A stretch of DNA of 64,000 bases from Thalassospira alkalitolerans (GCF_002115745.1 NZ_JFKB01000001.1:124001-188000); one strand, 5' to 3'. Shown: positions 27,690-36,995, counted from the first letter of the stretch. Notes: a model not told the origin generated them from the letters alone. Numbers and translations: made by a program.

Positions 27690-28205
27690 ATGGCAACCAA
27701 GGCCGATACCAGATTATTGTTCCATCGCTATGGGGAGGAAATCCGACGCTTCCTGACCCGTAAATTGTCATGTGCGGCCACAGCCGAAGACCTGACGCAG
27801 GAAACCTTTGCCCGATTGCTGCGTATTGATGCCGATGCTGTCATCGAAGATGGCCGGGCGTTTATCTATAAGACGGCAAACAATCTGGCGATTGATCACA
27901 TTCGGGCCCAACGGCGCCAACGGACAGATACGACCGATCATCACACCATGGCCATGATCGCCGATCAGACACCCGATGCTGAAACCCGGCTTTCCGATAA
28001 ACGAAGGCTTGAGATTTTGCAGCAGGCCATTGCCGAGCTTCCGCCCCGAACGCGGCAGATCTTTGTTCTTGCCCGGATCGAGGGCCACAGTTATGGCAAC
28101 ATCGCTCAGATTCTTTCGGTTTCTGAAAGCACAGTTCAAAAACATCTGGCACAGGCCCTTGCCCATGCGGTCGCCCGATTGAAAAAACACAGCGACGGGG
28201 AATGA
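27690..28205 (+). CDS. FecI-type ECF RNA polymerase sigma factor
   Basis: The frame is open from 27558, but the Fur-like box lies inside that extension, so I use the ATG at 27690 (MATKADTRLLFHRYG), giving 171 residues, the usual size. Region 2 spans about residues 10-75 (AEDLTQETFARLLR, FIYKTANNLAIDHIRAQRRQ), and region 4 spans 110-165 (LPPRTRQIFVLARIEGHSYGNIAQILSVSESTVQKHL). FecI sigma factors transcribe a TonB-receptor gene when the receptor senses its iron chelate. An ATG at 27660 is a second possible start. Confidence 0.88.
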   Translation: MATKADTRLLFHRYGEEIRRFLTRKLSCAATAEDLTQETFARLLRIDADAVIEDGRAFIYKTANNLAIDHIRAQRRQRTDTTDHHTMAMIADQTPDAETRLSDKRRLEILQQAIAELPPRTRQIFVLARIEGHSYGNIAQILSVSESTVQKHLAQALAHAVARLKKHSDGE

Positions 28206-28242
28206 TTTGTTACGGTATTTCACGCGCCAAACGTCATAAATA

Positions 28243-29334
28243 ATGGATCGAGAATCAGGAAGCAGATCAGTGGCGCATCGCACCAAACATAGCATCAGCG
28301 AAACCGACCGGGCCGCCGCCGGCTGGGTTATCCGTAGCCATGCCGGTAACGGGGCCAACGATGCGCCAGAATCACATAATCTGCCTGACACATCTGACAC
28401 CGATGGCACGGAACGTGATGCATGGCTTGCAGCAGACCAAACCCACCAAGCCGCCTATGACCTTGCATCCGACGTTTGGGATGATCTGGCAAAAATTGAC
28501 ATCGCATCTTTGGGCAATCCGGGTAGCCCGGCGGCAGCCAATGATCAGACATAATCAAACGGTGCGGTCACATCAGGCGCGAACACCAACACTAGAACTA
28601 GCACTTTTCACTGGCTTGCAATTGCCGCCGCAATCCTTTTTTTGATCACCGGCGGCTGGGTCGGGCCGGATTATCTGGCGCGCAATCTTGCCGATTATCA
28701 AAGTGGTCGCGGTGAAATTCGCGATGTCATTCTGGCCGATGGCAGCCGCCTGACCCTTGATTCTGCAACCGCCCTCAATATTCATTTTGACGCCACCACG
28801 CGCGAAATCGAATTGATTTCCGGCCGTGCAAGTTTTGATGTGGCCCCGGCAAATGACACCACACCGCCCTTTGTCGTGCGCGCCGCAGGCGGAACCATTC
28901 GTGCCCTTGGCACACGGTTTGATGTCTCGATTTCCGATGAGGGCCCGGTAACGGTCACCGCCATAGAACACCAGATCGAAGTCACGCCGAATCTTTCGGT
29001 CCCGACAACCCGATATGTTTTATCCCCCGGGCAACAAATTGCCTATGGCGATGAAACCCCGGCCAAGGCACCTGTGATTGTTGATCTGGGCCAAAGCACC
29101 AGCTGGCAGCGCGGGCTTTTGGTTTTTGATCACCGGACACTGGGCGATGTTGTGACTGAATTAAACCGATATGCGCATGGCACCATTCTTGTCGCCGGAA
29201 ACGATCTTGCCAATCGCGAAGTCAGCGGTGTGTTCCGAATTGACCGGATTGATCAGGTCGTCGATTTCATGAGCGAAAGCCTCAATGCCCGCACCCTAAA
29301 CATCCCCGGCATCGCAACGGTTCTGATCCCCTGA
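28243..29334 (+). pseudogene. FecR-type anti-sigma regulator interrupted by an in-frame TAA
   Basis: Two open segments in the same frame together make a normal FecR. The first (28243-28551; alternative GTG start 28270 behind AGGAAG) is the N-terminal cytoplasmic domain, with AAGWVIRS and AWLAADQTHQAAYDLASDVWDDL. A TAA stop at 28552-28554 interrupts the linker. The frame then continues through a membrane helix (HWLAIAAAILFLITGGW, about 28609-28659) and the periplasmic domain with VILADGSRLTLDSATALNI, ALGTRFDVS (a candidate self-cleavage Gly-Thr) and a C-terminal STN-like tail. No ATG precedes the membrane helix, so the second part lacks an evident start. A substitution, sequencing error or recoding are all possible. 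Confidence 0.75.
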
Positions 29335-29443
29335 CCTCTCGACAGCGCATTCCGATGCTCGGTGTTTTGCAACCATCTGAAATTATTTTCAGAAAAAATT
29401 ACCGGATCGGAAAACAGCTACGTCTTCTCCTGCAGGACAGACA

Positions 29444-29468
29444 GATAATGCGACCTACTCGCATTATC
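29444..29468. promoter_or_regulatory. Inverted repeat GATAATGCGA/TCGCATTATC before TonB receptor
   Basis: A perfect 10-base inverted repeat with a 5-base spacer, 31 bases upstream of the receptor start. It could be a binding site (the GATAAT arm resembles Fur half-sites) or a hairpin in the mRNA leader. No T tract follows. Confidence 0.45.
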
Positions 29469-29499
29469 ATAAAATGTGATTTTAAGGAGAAGGCATAAA

Positions 29500-31953
29500 A
29501 TGGCCTCGACGTGGGGAAAACCGGTTGCGCAACACGCCGGTATGATCGGTGATTTTGTGGGAAAACACCGTTTCGCAAAACAACTTTTGGCCGGAACGGC
29601 CATATCGTTTGCTGCGCTGATGATTGCCGCACCGACCAATGCATTTGCCACCGAATTAACCACTCATTCGGAAATCGCACAGGCAAGTGCGGTATTTGAT
29701 TTCAACATCGGCGTGCAAAGCCTGAACAATGCGCTTTTGGACTTTGCCCAGCAAACCGGCATTCAGGTATTCTACGACACCGCACAGATCGAAAACCTGA
29801 CCAGCACGGCGGTTACCGGCCGCATGCAGGCCGCCACCGCGCTTGAACAATTACTCGATGGCAGCAACGTCACCTATCGTTTCAGCAACGAAAACTCCGT
29901 TACGCTGGCGATCATCAATGCCGCCGATGATACCTTGGTCGATCCGGTCCTGGTCGAGGCACAGGCAAACAATCCCGGCGATCCGGCCGCGACCGAGGGC
30001 ACAAACAGCCTGACGACCACGGTTGCCAGTGTCGGCTCCAAGGGCAACGAAACCATTCGCGAATTGCCACAATCGGTAAGTGTCGTAACCGCCAAACGGA
30101 TCGAAGACCAGAATTTCCAGTACCTTGATGATGCCATGCGCTACACAACCGGTGTCCAGGTTCTGACAAACAATAATGGCCGTTCGTCAATCTATTCACG
30201 CGGTTACGAGATTGACAATGTACAGACCAACGGGGTGCCAGCCCCTTATTCCAGTCTTGATGGCACATCGCCTAATCTGGCGATGTATGACCGTATTGAA
30301 GTCTTGCGCGGACCAGCTGGCTTGTATGGCGGGTCGGGCGAACCATCGGCAACCATCAATCTTGTTCGCAAACAGGCACGCGATGAACTTTCGGGTTCTG
30401 CATCGGTCGGATATGGTTCTTGGAACCATTACAGTGGTCAGGGCGATGTTTCCGTCCCCCTGACCGAGGATGGCAGCGTCCGCGCACGCGCCGTTCTATC
30501 CGCCGACTACCGTGAAAGCTTTGTCGATGTTGTTGAAAACAACAATGAGCTTGGCTATGGCACGCTGGATATCGATGTAAATGACGATACCTTTCTCTCG
30601 GTCGGGCTATCGCATGAGCACAAGGACATGGTGCCATCAAATGCCTTGCCAACCTTTAACGACAATACCCTGCTTGATGTTTCCACATCGACATTCGTCG
30701 GTGCAAAATGGAACACCTTCGACAACACATCGGATGATGTTTACCTCGATCTGAAACATCAATTCAGTTCCGATACCGAAGGCAAGATTTCCGCGCGTTA
30801 TTCGGTGCGCAACGTCAATATGAAATACGCCTATACGCGCAGCGCAGCGGCGGCTGATTACACCGCACAATTCTATGCGCTGGATCGCCACGTTGATGAA
30901 GATGCCTTTTCAACCGATGCCTATCTCAATCATGATTTTGATATGCTGGGCTATACCCAAACCGTAACGGTTGGGTCGGATTTTCGGTATTCCAATCAAG
31001 ACCTTGCCTATTCAAACCAATTGCTTGGCAGCTACAGCATCTTTAACAATGATCTGCCGGAACCCAATAATGCGATCACCAATTCGCAAACCACCGAATC
31101 GTCACAGTTTGGCACCTATGGCAAAATCAAATTACAGACATTTGATGATGTGACATTCTCGTTCGGCGGTCGTTCAAGCTGGTATAACAGCATTGTCACC
31201 AACAACCTGACTGGTGCCGATACCAGCAACGTCACCGAAGACGCGGTATTCGTTCCTTTTGCCGGTGTCGTCTATGATGTTACTGACGATTTTTCGACCT
31301 ATTTCAGCTACACCTCGATTTTCGAGCCGCAAAATACAACCACCACCGTCAACGGCGAACAAATCGAACCCCGTACCGGCAAACAATATGAAGTTGGCTT
31401 AAAAGGCGAGCATTTCGGCGGCCTTATGAACACCCATCTTTCGCTGTTCCAGATCGAAGATCAAAACCGGGCAGCGCAAGACCCCAGCAACACATCATTT
31501 TCAATCGCAAGCGGCGAAATTCGCACGCGAGGCGTCGAAGCTGAAATCAGCGGTGAAATATTTGAAAACCTCCAAGGTTTCCTGAGCTACACCTATCTCG
31601 ACAGCAAGGATATCGATCAATCAGATAGCGACAGCTATTCTTCCTATGCACCAAAACACTATGTTACGTCATGGGCTGATTACAGCTTTGACCAAGGCAA
31701 TCTGGACGGACTGAGCATCGGTGGCGGCGTCACATGGTCTGACCATTTCAGCTATAATAACGGGGTTAAAGCCAGCAGCTACACCGTTGTTGATGGTCGT
31801 ATCGGGTATGAGATTAACGACAACCTTGCCCTTGCGCTTAATGCCAACAACATCCTTGATGAAAAATACTATTCCCGCGTTGCGACATTCCGGACCTTTA
31901 ACTTTTATGGGCCATCGCGGAGCTTTTTCCTGAATTTAACCGGGAAATTCTAA
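29500..31953 (+). CDS. TonB-dependent siderophore receptor with N-terminal signalling (STN) domain
   Basis: The ATG at 29500 follows AAGGAGAAGG, giving 817 residues. A long signal sequence (hydrophobic stretch LLAGTAISFAALMIAAPTNAFA) leads to an STN domain (about 55-130: FDFNIGVQSLNNALLDFAQQ, TALEQLLDGSNVTYRF), the part that contacts FecR. The plug follows (IRELPQSVSVVTAKRIEDQ, YDRIEVLRGPAGLYGG) and then a large barrel ending in NLTGKF, the usual C-terminal phenylalanine. It imports a ferric siderophore across the outer membrane and should signal through FecR to FecI. The ligand is not predictable. Confidence 0.93.
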   Translation: MASTWGKPVAQHAGMIGDFVGKHRFAKQLLAGTAISFAALMIAAPTNAFATELTTHSEIAQASAVFDFNIGVQSLNNALLDFAQQTGIQVFYDTAQIENLTSTAVTGRMQAATALEQLLDGSNVTYRFSNENSVTLAIINAADDTLVDPVLVEAQANNPGDPAATEGTNSLTTTVASVGSKGNETIRELPQSVSVVTAKRIEDQNFQYLDDAMRYTTGVQVLTNNNGRSSIYSRGYEIDNVQTNGVPAPYSSLDGTSPNLAMYDRIEVLRGPAGLYGGSGEPSATINLVRKQARDELSGSASVGYGSWNHYSGQGDVSVPLTEDGSVRARAVLSADYRESFVDVVENNNELGYGTLDIDVNDDTFLSVGLSHEHKDMVPSNALPTFNDNTLLDVSTSTFVGAKWNTFDNTSDDVYLDLKHQFSSDTEGKISARYSVRNVNMKYAYTRSAAAADYTAQFYALDRHVDEDAFSTDAYLNHDFDMLGYTQTVTVGSDFRYSNQDLAYSNQLLGSYSIFNNDLPEPNNAITNSQTTESSQFGTYGKIKLQTFDDVTFSFGGRSSWYNSIVTNNLTGADTSNVTEDAVFVPFAGVVYDVTDDFSTYFSYTSIFEPQNTTTTVNGEQIEPRTGKQYEVGLKGEHFGGLMNTHLSLFQIEDQNRAAQDPSNTSFSIASGEIRTRGVEAEISGEIFENLQGFLSYTYLDSKDIDQSDSDSYSSYAPKHYVTSWADYSFDQGNLDGLSIGGGVTWSDHFSYNNGVKASSYTVVDGRIGYEINDNLALALNANNILDEKYYSRVATFRTFNFYGPSRSFFLNLTGKF

Positions 31954-31982
31954 ACAACCTTTCAGTACAAGCTTAACAGACT

Positions 31983-32011
31983 AAAGGCGGGGGAATTTTC
32001 CCGCCTTTTTT
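31983..32011 (+). terminator. Terminator after TonB receptor gene
   Basis: AAAGGCGGG (31983-31991) pairs with CCCGCCTTT (32000-32008), ending in a run of six T. It closes the iron operon. Confidence 0.82.
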
Positions 32012-32413
32012 CGTTCACCTCGCAAGCTTGACAACATGCCCAATATCACGCCCCCCCTGCACAACACGGGTACTTTGCAACCCTCCGGCTCTGCCCTTCG
32101 CGGTGGCGCAAACAGCTCACCATACCCGGCCCGCTACGCGATTTTATCATGCGATCAACGCCCGTCATCCGGCTCAATTACGATTGTATAAAATATTCGA
32201 ACAGCACAACCATGAATGCTACAGTGCCCACAATCGCCCTCAAGTGGCATATTTGTGATATAATATGATGTTTACATCCCACCTTTGATTTTCTAAGCTG
32301 CCGCCAAACAGAACCGGGCAAAACGGGTATTTCAGGATCGCTGTGATCCGCACCCGATCACGCTTGCACGGTATCCTCATACGAATACTTCCAACCCACA
32401 GGAGACTTCCCCG
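32012..32413. other. Non-coding stretch before aldehyde dehydrogenase gene, with extended -10 element
   Basis: About 400 bases with no plausible gene. Near its end, TGATATAAT at 32256-32264 is an extended -10 element; I see no good -35. The flanking CATATT (32249-32254) and AATATG (32262-32267) form an inverted repeat across it, which could be a repressor site. Confidence 0.4.
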
Positions 32414-33991
32414 ATGCTGAGTGGAAAGCACTATATTGCAGGCGAATGGCTAAGCGGGCCGGATGTGTTTCAGGCCGACAACCCGGCAACCGGCACCAAA
32501 TTGCCAACCAAGTTCCAGCACGGCACCGAAGAACTGGTTGACCAAGCGATTCAGGCCGCCAATGCCTGTGCCGAAGAATTTGCCGCCATGTTACCGGCCA
32601 AACGCGCGGCTTTCCTGCGCGCCATCGCCGATGAAATCGATGCACGCGGTGATGAGATTACCGAAATCGGCACCCTTGAAACCGCCCTTCCCGCCGCACG
32701 CCTAACCGGTGAGCGCGGCCGCACCGTTGGCCAGTTGCGCTTTTTTGCCGACTGGATCGAAGAAGGATCATGGTTCGAAGCCCGCATTGAAACCGCACAG
32801 CCGGATCGCCTGCCGCTTCCAAAGCCAGACATCCGCATGATGCACAAGGCGCTTGGCCCGGTTGGTGTGTTTGGCGCATCAAACTTCCCGCTGGCATTTT
32901 CCACCGCAGGCGGCGATACCGCATCCGCACTTGCCGCCGGTTGCCCGGTTGTGTTCAAAGGCCATGCCGCCCATCCGGGCACATCGGAAATCGTGGCACG
33001 TGCAATTGAAGCCGCCGTGAAAAAAACCGGCATGCCCAACGGCGTCTTCAGCCTGATCCATGGTGGCACACGCAAGGTCGGTCAGGCATTGGTCGCCCAT
33101 CCGTTGATCAAGGCGGTCGGCTTTACCGGATCAACCGGCGGCGGACGCGCACTGTTTGATATTGCCGTTTCCCGCCCGGAACCGATCCCGTTTTACGGCG
33201 AACTTGGCAGCAACAACCCGGTCTTCCTGATGCCAAACACCATGGGTGCCAAGGCTGCCGATCTTGCCAAGGGCTGGGTCGGATCGCTGACCATGGGGGT
33301 TGGCCAGTTCTGCACCAATCCGGGTCTTCTGATTGCGCTTAAAGGTGCTGATCTGGATACCTTTGTTGACACTGCGGCAAGCGCATTGGGCGAAGTTGAC
33401 GGTGCCGCAATGCTGACGGATCGTGTCTCAAGTGCCTATCACGATGTGACCGATGCCATGGCAAAACACGCCTTGGTCACCTGTGCCTTAAAACGCCGCG
33501 ATACCGATGGCCCGTTCGAAGGCAGCCCGGCAATTTTCCGCACCACGGCAGCACAATGGAAAGCCAATCCGGAACTGGCCGAAGAAATGTTTGGTCCGGC
33601 GGGTATTATTGTTGAATGCGATACGACCGAAGAAATGCTGGCCCTGTCGCAAACGCTGGTGGGTCAGTTAACCGCAACCATTCAGATGGATGATGCGGAT
33701 GCCGATCTGGTCAACAAACTGCGCCCGGCACTTGAAAAATGTGCAGGTCGCATCCTGATCAACGGATGGCCGACCGGGGTCGAGGTTTGCCATTCCATGG
33801 TTCATGGCGGTCCATATCCCTCAAGCACGGATTCACGCGCGACCTCGGTCGGGTCACTGGCGATCAAGCGGTTCATCCGCCCGGTTTCCTATCAGGCCTT
33901 CCCCGATGCGCTTTTGCCACCGGCACTTAAAGACGCGAACCCGTTAAATATTCCGCGTCTGGTAAACGGCAAATGGCAGATGGCAAAATAA
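32414..33991 (+). CDS. Aldehyde dehydrogenase, 2,5-dioxovalerate (alpha-ketoglutaric semialdehyde) type
   Basis: A 525-residue enzyme. The catalytic cysteine is in GVGQFCTNPGLL (C300), the general base in YGELGSNNPVF, and the cofactor loop in GFTGSTGGGRALFD; GVFGASNFPLAFSTAGGDTASALAAGCPVV is characteristic of the KGSADH subgroup. This group oxidises alpha-ketoglutaric semialdehyde to 2-oxoglutarate in the catabolism of hydroxyproline, glucarate or pentoses. The upstream pathway genes are not in the window, so the feeding route is unknown. It appears monocistronic, with its own promoter region and a terminator. Confidence 0.9.
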   Translation: MLSGKHYIAGEWLSGPDVFQADNPATGTKLPTKFQHGTEELVDQAIQAANACAEEFAAMLPAKRAAFLRAIADEIDARGDEITEIGTLETALPAARLTGERGRTVGQLRFFADWIEEGSWFEARIETAQPDRLPLPKPDIRMMHKALGPVGVFGASNFPLAFSTAGGDTASALAAGCPVVFKGHAAHPGTSEIVARAIEAAVKKTGMPNGVFSLIHGGTRKVGQALVAHPLIKAVGFTGSTGGGRALFDIAVSRPEPIPFYGELGSNNPVFLMPNTMGAKAADLAKGWVGSLTMGVGQFCTNPGLLIALKGADLDTFVDTAASALGEVDGAAMLTDRVSSAYHDVTDAMAKHALVTCALKRRDTDGPFEGSPAIFRTTAAQWKANPELAEEMFGPAGIIVECDTTEEMLALSQTLVGQLTATIQMDDADADLVNKLRPALEKCAGRILINGWPTGVEVCHSMVHGGPYPSSTDSRATSVGSLAIKRFIRPVSYQAFPDALLPPALKDANPLNIPRLVNGKWQMAK

Positions 33992-34049
33992 GTCGGCCAG
34001 GCTGAACGTCGTTAATCGGCGAAACAAAGCCGTAGGATCCTATACGACA

Positions 34050-34077
34050 AGGGCGCGTCAGTTTGGCGCGCCCTTTT
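34050..34077. terminator. Terminator between convergent aldehyde dehydrogenase and thioesterase genes
   Basis: AGGGCGCG (34050-34057) pairs with CGCGCCCT (34067-34074), followed by TTT on the plus strand. It mainly serves the aldehyde dehydrogenase gene. Confidence 0.7.
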
Positions 34078-34106
34078 GATTTGAAAATGATTTTCGCCCG
34101 GCAAAT

Positions 34107-34556
34107 CTATGCTTCGCGCGGAACACCGTTGGGGTCATCACTGCCGCGATGATATTTGAACGTGCCGGTGGCGGTTGCGATCACATCGCCCGCATCGTTA
34201 AAGGCGGTGGCCTCGGTAAAGACGATTTTGCGCCCGCCGCCCTGCTTTTTACCGACCACACGAACCACCCCGCCCTTGGCCATGCCAAGGAAATTGGTTG
34301 TCAGGGACAGGGTCAATGATTTGCGCATATTACCCGGCACCGCGCAGTAACACACCGCACAACCCGATGCGGTATCCATCAAGGTCGCAATCACCCCACC
34401 ATGCAGGATGCCCGCACGGTTGCGATGATGGTCCTTGATTTCCAGTTCAACCACGGCATGGTTTTCAGACCATTCGGTAATCCGATAACCAAGATAGGCC
34501 TGAAGACCACTGCCATGTGCCTGTTCCCAAGCAAGATTGTCGCTCACATCATCCAT
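34107..34556 (-). CDS. PaaI-family hotdog thioesterase
   Basis: A 149-residue single hotdog domain with the PaaI signature HRNRAGILHGGVIATLMDTASGCAV (about residues 44-68), where the HGG-x-x-D region provides catalytic residues. The family hydrolyses acyl- or aryl-CoA thioesters in the cytoplasm. It stands alone between convergent and divergent neighbours, so its metabolic partner is not evident. Confidence 0.86.
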   Translation of the reverse strand: MDDVSDNLAWEQAHGSGLQAYLGYRITEWSENHAVVELEIKDHHRNRAGILHGGVIATLMDTASGCAVCYCAVPGNMRKSLTLSLTTNFLGMAKGGVVRVVGKKQGGGRKIVFTEATAFNDAGDVIATATGTFKYHRGSDDPNGVPREA

Positions 34557-34828
34557 CTCACCGACCTTTACCTAAATCCTCTTTGCCAAGCTATAACAGA
34601 CAATTACCGCGTCGCGTAAGACCGCCCAACGCAGCGGCTGGATGGATAGGCTGAACACGGTAATCTAATCGGGAGCGGTGCGATCCGTGACATCGCAATC
34701 ACGCGCCTTTTGCGTCCCCGGAAACCCAGACCACAGACCCGGTCAACAGAGCCGAAACAGCCAGAATTGGTAATTTATTGTGCGCCGCAATATTAAATAA
34801 TTCATAAATATCAATGCACTAACCTTAT

Positions 34829-34847
34829 CGTTCTCCAAACAAGAACG
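34829..34847. promoter_or_regulatory. Inverted repeat CGTTCT/AGAACG
   Basis: CGTTCT (34829-34834) and AGAACG (34842-34847) with a 7-base spacer, about 80 bases upstream of a small ORF and in the 372-base non-coding interval 34557-34928. It resembles a LysR- or other dimer-binding site. Nothing else notable is seen in that interval apart from the hairpin listed separately. Confidence 0.35.
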
Positions 34848-34882
34848 GGGTGCAGGTGAAACGAGAATAGTAGGCCATGGGG

Positions 34883-34914
34883 GCGTCTGGTACATCTGAA
34901 ATCACCCCAGACGC
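34883..34914 (+). promoter_or_regulatory. Leader hairpin abutting the ribosome site of a small ORF
   Basis: GCGTCTGG (34883-34890) pairs with CCAGACGC (34907-34914) around a 16-base loop. The ribosome site AAAGGA begins at the next base. Such placement could control translation of the following ORF. Confidence 0.4.
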
Positions 34915-34928
34915 AAAGGAACCTTCCC

Positions 34929-35105
34929 ATGGCAACGCTTGCACTTAAAGACACCACGACCATCGAACGCGACGTCCGCATCGGTTGGTTTACCAATCTT
35001 GTTCATGCCCTTCAGGTTTCTGTCATCATGAAAGCGTCAAAAGCCCGCAGCCATGATGAATTGATGACCGACTGGAACAAAGCATGGCATCAGGTCGAGG
35101 GCTAA
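34929..35105 (+). CDS. Small ORF, 58 residues, hypothetical
   Basis: A short reading frame from an ATG eight bases behind AAAGGA to TAA. The product begins MATLALKDTTTIERDVR and continues with IGWFTNLVHALQVSV and DELMTDWNKAWHQVEG. It is charged, probably helical, has one amphipathic stretch in the middle and no cysteine. The good ribosome site and a hairpin in its leader support a real gene, but I recognise no family. It precedes a LysR gene on the same strand by about 100 bases. Confidence 0.5.
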   Translation: MATLALKDTTTIERDVRIGWFTNLVHALQVSVIMKASKARSHDELMTDWNKAWHQVEG

Positions 35106-35208
35106 TTCGCCCTCTCTGACCTGACTTTACCCCGGCGGTTTCGCATCCATTGGATGCTGAAAAGTCAAAGCCCTTGACGGTTTCGACCGAACAACCGAAA
35201 ACGGTTGG

Positions 35209-36141
35209 ATGCAGAAGTTTGATATCGTCACGATCCGGTTGTTTGTCGCAATTGTCCGCGCCGGAAGCATCAATGAAGCCGCACGGCGCGAACATATCGC
35301 GACATCGGCCGTAAGCCGCCGCATTGGCGAACTTGAAGCCATGCTCGGCGTCAAATTATTGCGCCGTTTGCCCCGCGGGGTCGAACCAACCGAAGAAGGC
35401 GCGATTTTCGCCCGTTACGGTGAAAAGCTTTTGGGTGACCTTAATCACCTGTCGAACGAGCTTCGCGATTTCAATACTGGCGAAAAGGGCAAGATTTATC
35501 TTGCTGCTGTGACCTCGGCGATCCTAACCGGATTGCCCACATTCCTTGCCGATTTCCAACGTGATTTTCCCGATGTAACCGTTGATCTGCGCGAATTGAC
35601 ATCGCGTGAATCCGCCGATGCCGTGCGCGAAGGCCGGGCTGATCTGGCGATTATGGCCGATAACGGCCCCTGCAAGGGTTTATCAAACCACGTGTTTTGT
35701 GATGATCCGATCTGGGTTGTCACCCCCAAGGGGCACCCCCTAATCCCTGACCCCGCCAACCCCGCCCCTGTCACATTCGCCGAAGCCGCCAAATACGACA
35801 TCATTTCCCTGCATGAAGGCGGGGTGATTGATGATCTGATCAGCGAGGCGGCAGGCAAGCTGCATCATGACATGCACCCACATATCAAAGTGATGCGTTT
35901 CGGGTCGCTGCGACAAATGATCGCGGCGGGCCTTGGCATCGGTTTCCTACGGCAAAGTTCGGTCGCGGCCTATGTCGATTATATGAATATTTCCGGGGCA
36001 CCAATTGCCGATAACTGGGCCAAACGCCAGCTTTTAATCGTGCACGAAGGCGAAGACACCCTGACAAGTTCAGCCAAAATATTTCGGGATTATCTTTTGA
36101 AAAAAGCATCCGAGACCAAGGTCAAACCGTGCCTTGGCTAG
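35209..36141 (+). CDS. LysR-family transcriptional regulator
   Basis: A 310-residue protein. The N-terminal helix-turn-helix (about residues 6-65) reads LFVAIVRAGSINEAARREHIATSAVSRRIGELEAMLGVKLLRR; a linker helix and the periplasmic-binding-fold effector domain follow from about 90 (GKIYLAAVTSAILTGLPTFLADFQRDFP). The effector is unknown. Its target may be the small upstream ORF or itself; no divergent gene lies immediately next to it. Confidence 0.86.
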   Translation: MQKFDIVTIRLFVAIVRAGSINEAARREHIATSAVSRRIGELEAMLGVKLLRRLPRGVEPTEEGAIFARYGEKLLGDLNHLSNELRDFNTGEKGKIYLAAVTSAILTGLPTFLADFQRDFPDVTVDLRELTSRESADAVREGRADLAIMADNGPCKGLSNHVFCDDPIWVVTPKGHPLIPDPANPAPVTFAEAAKYDIISLHEGGVIDDLISEAAGKLHHDMHPHIKVMRFGSLRQMIAAGLGIGFLRQSSVAAYVDYMNISGAPIADNWAKRQLLIVHEGEDTLTSSAKIFRDYLLKKASETKVKPCLG

Positions 36142-36179
36142 GGCCTCAGCCGGAATTTGAGCCTATTGACGACACGACA

Positions 36180-36995
36180 TCAAAGCCTCGTCGCACCTGT
36201 TTCCTCACGGGATGTATTGTGACCGGACTTGTCGTGACAAGGACGATAGTCACCAGACGGGCGTGATCGTGACACCCCATGCTTTGCCGCCTCGGCCAGG
36301 ATAAGATCCGGCAACTGTGGCCATTCCCCAACCGGATCAAGAATTTCAATCGCGTCACCCGGTTTGGCCCCGATCATTTCCGGCAAATCATCATCGGCAT
36401 GTGTCCCACCCCCGGCCAGCATCGGGACAATAAGGACGTTTTTACGCGACCCGATTGTACGCCAGTCCGCAAGTGACGGGTTGCCTTCAATATTACCGAT
36501 ACAGATTTCCACCCCGGTACAAAGACGACCAAGGTCCTTGGCAAAACGTATGGTTTCGGGCAAGGCCGCCGTCAGAGTTTTTAAGCCATGTGGCACCAAA
36601 AAGACCGAACTTTGCGTTTCGCACCAGCCACGACGCGCCAGTGATGTGTTAATCTGACGCCCGACCATTTCCAAAAAACCCGGCAGATTGATTGCCGGTG
36701 GTAAAATGATCGCTTCGCCCAACCCGGCATCACGCAAATTGCACGGCAATTCGTCACCCACCAGATAACCTTCGCTAAAAAACAGTGGAAAGACGATCAA
36801 TCTGTCGGCTTCGTGGTCCTGTTTTAAACGATCAAGCTGATCTGGCAGCGATGGCTGGCTTCGCATATAGCCATGGCGTACCGGCCCATCCCATTGATCA
36901 CGCACGACATCGGCCAGCGCCCCCGCAGGGTCGCCGCCATTACCACTATTGCCATGTGACACCATCATCAAAGTCGGCATATCGAAACGCACCAT
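36180..36995 (-). CDS. CbiX/SirB-like sirohydrochlorin cobaltochelatase family protein
   Basis: A 271-residue protein with two chelatase half-domains. The first contains MMVSHGNSGNGGDP (metal-ligand histidine) and LIVFPLFFSEGYLVGDELP; the second contains VFLVPHGLKTL and VLIVPMLAGGGTHADDDLPEMI. CbiX and SirB insert cobalt or iron into tetrapyrroles. The last 30 residues form a polar tail with extra His and Cys. No cobalamin or siroheme gene is nearby, so its actual metal and role are uncertain. A start 15 bases later (36980) is also possible. Confidence 0.75.
   Translation of the reverse strand: MVRFDMPTLMMVSHGNSGNGGDPAGALADVVRDQWDGPVRHGYMRSQPSLPDQLDRLKQDHEADRLIVFPLFFSEGYLVGDELPCNLRDAGLGEAIILPPAINLPGFLEMVGRQINTSLARRGWCETQSSVFLVPHGLKTLTAALPETIRFAKDLGRLCTGVEICIGNIEGNPSLADWRTIGSRKNVLIVPMLAGGGTHADDDLPEMIGAKPGDAIEILDPVGEWPQLPDLILAEAAKHGVSRSRPSGDYRPCHDKSGHNTSREETGATRL

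Noticed and set aside
28340-28645. Frameshift rather than stop codon as the cause of the split fecR
   Set aside because: Both fecR segments lie in the same frame; the overlapping frame at this place encodes nothing FecR-like.
29409-29426. ECF-type promoter GGAAAA...CGTCTT upstream of the TonB receptor
   Set aside because: The two elements are only six bases apart, far short of the 16-17 expected for ECF promoters.
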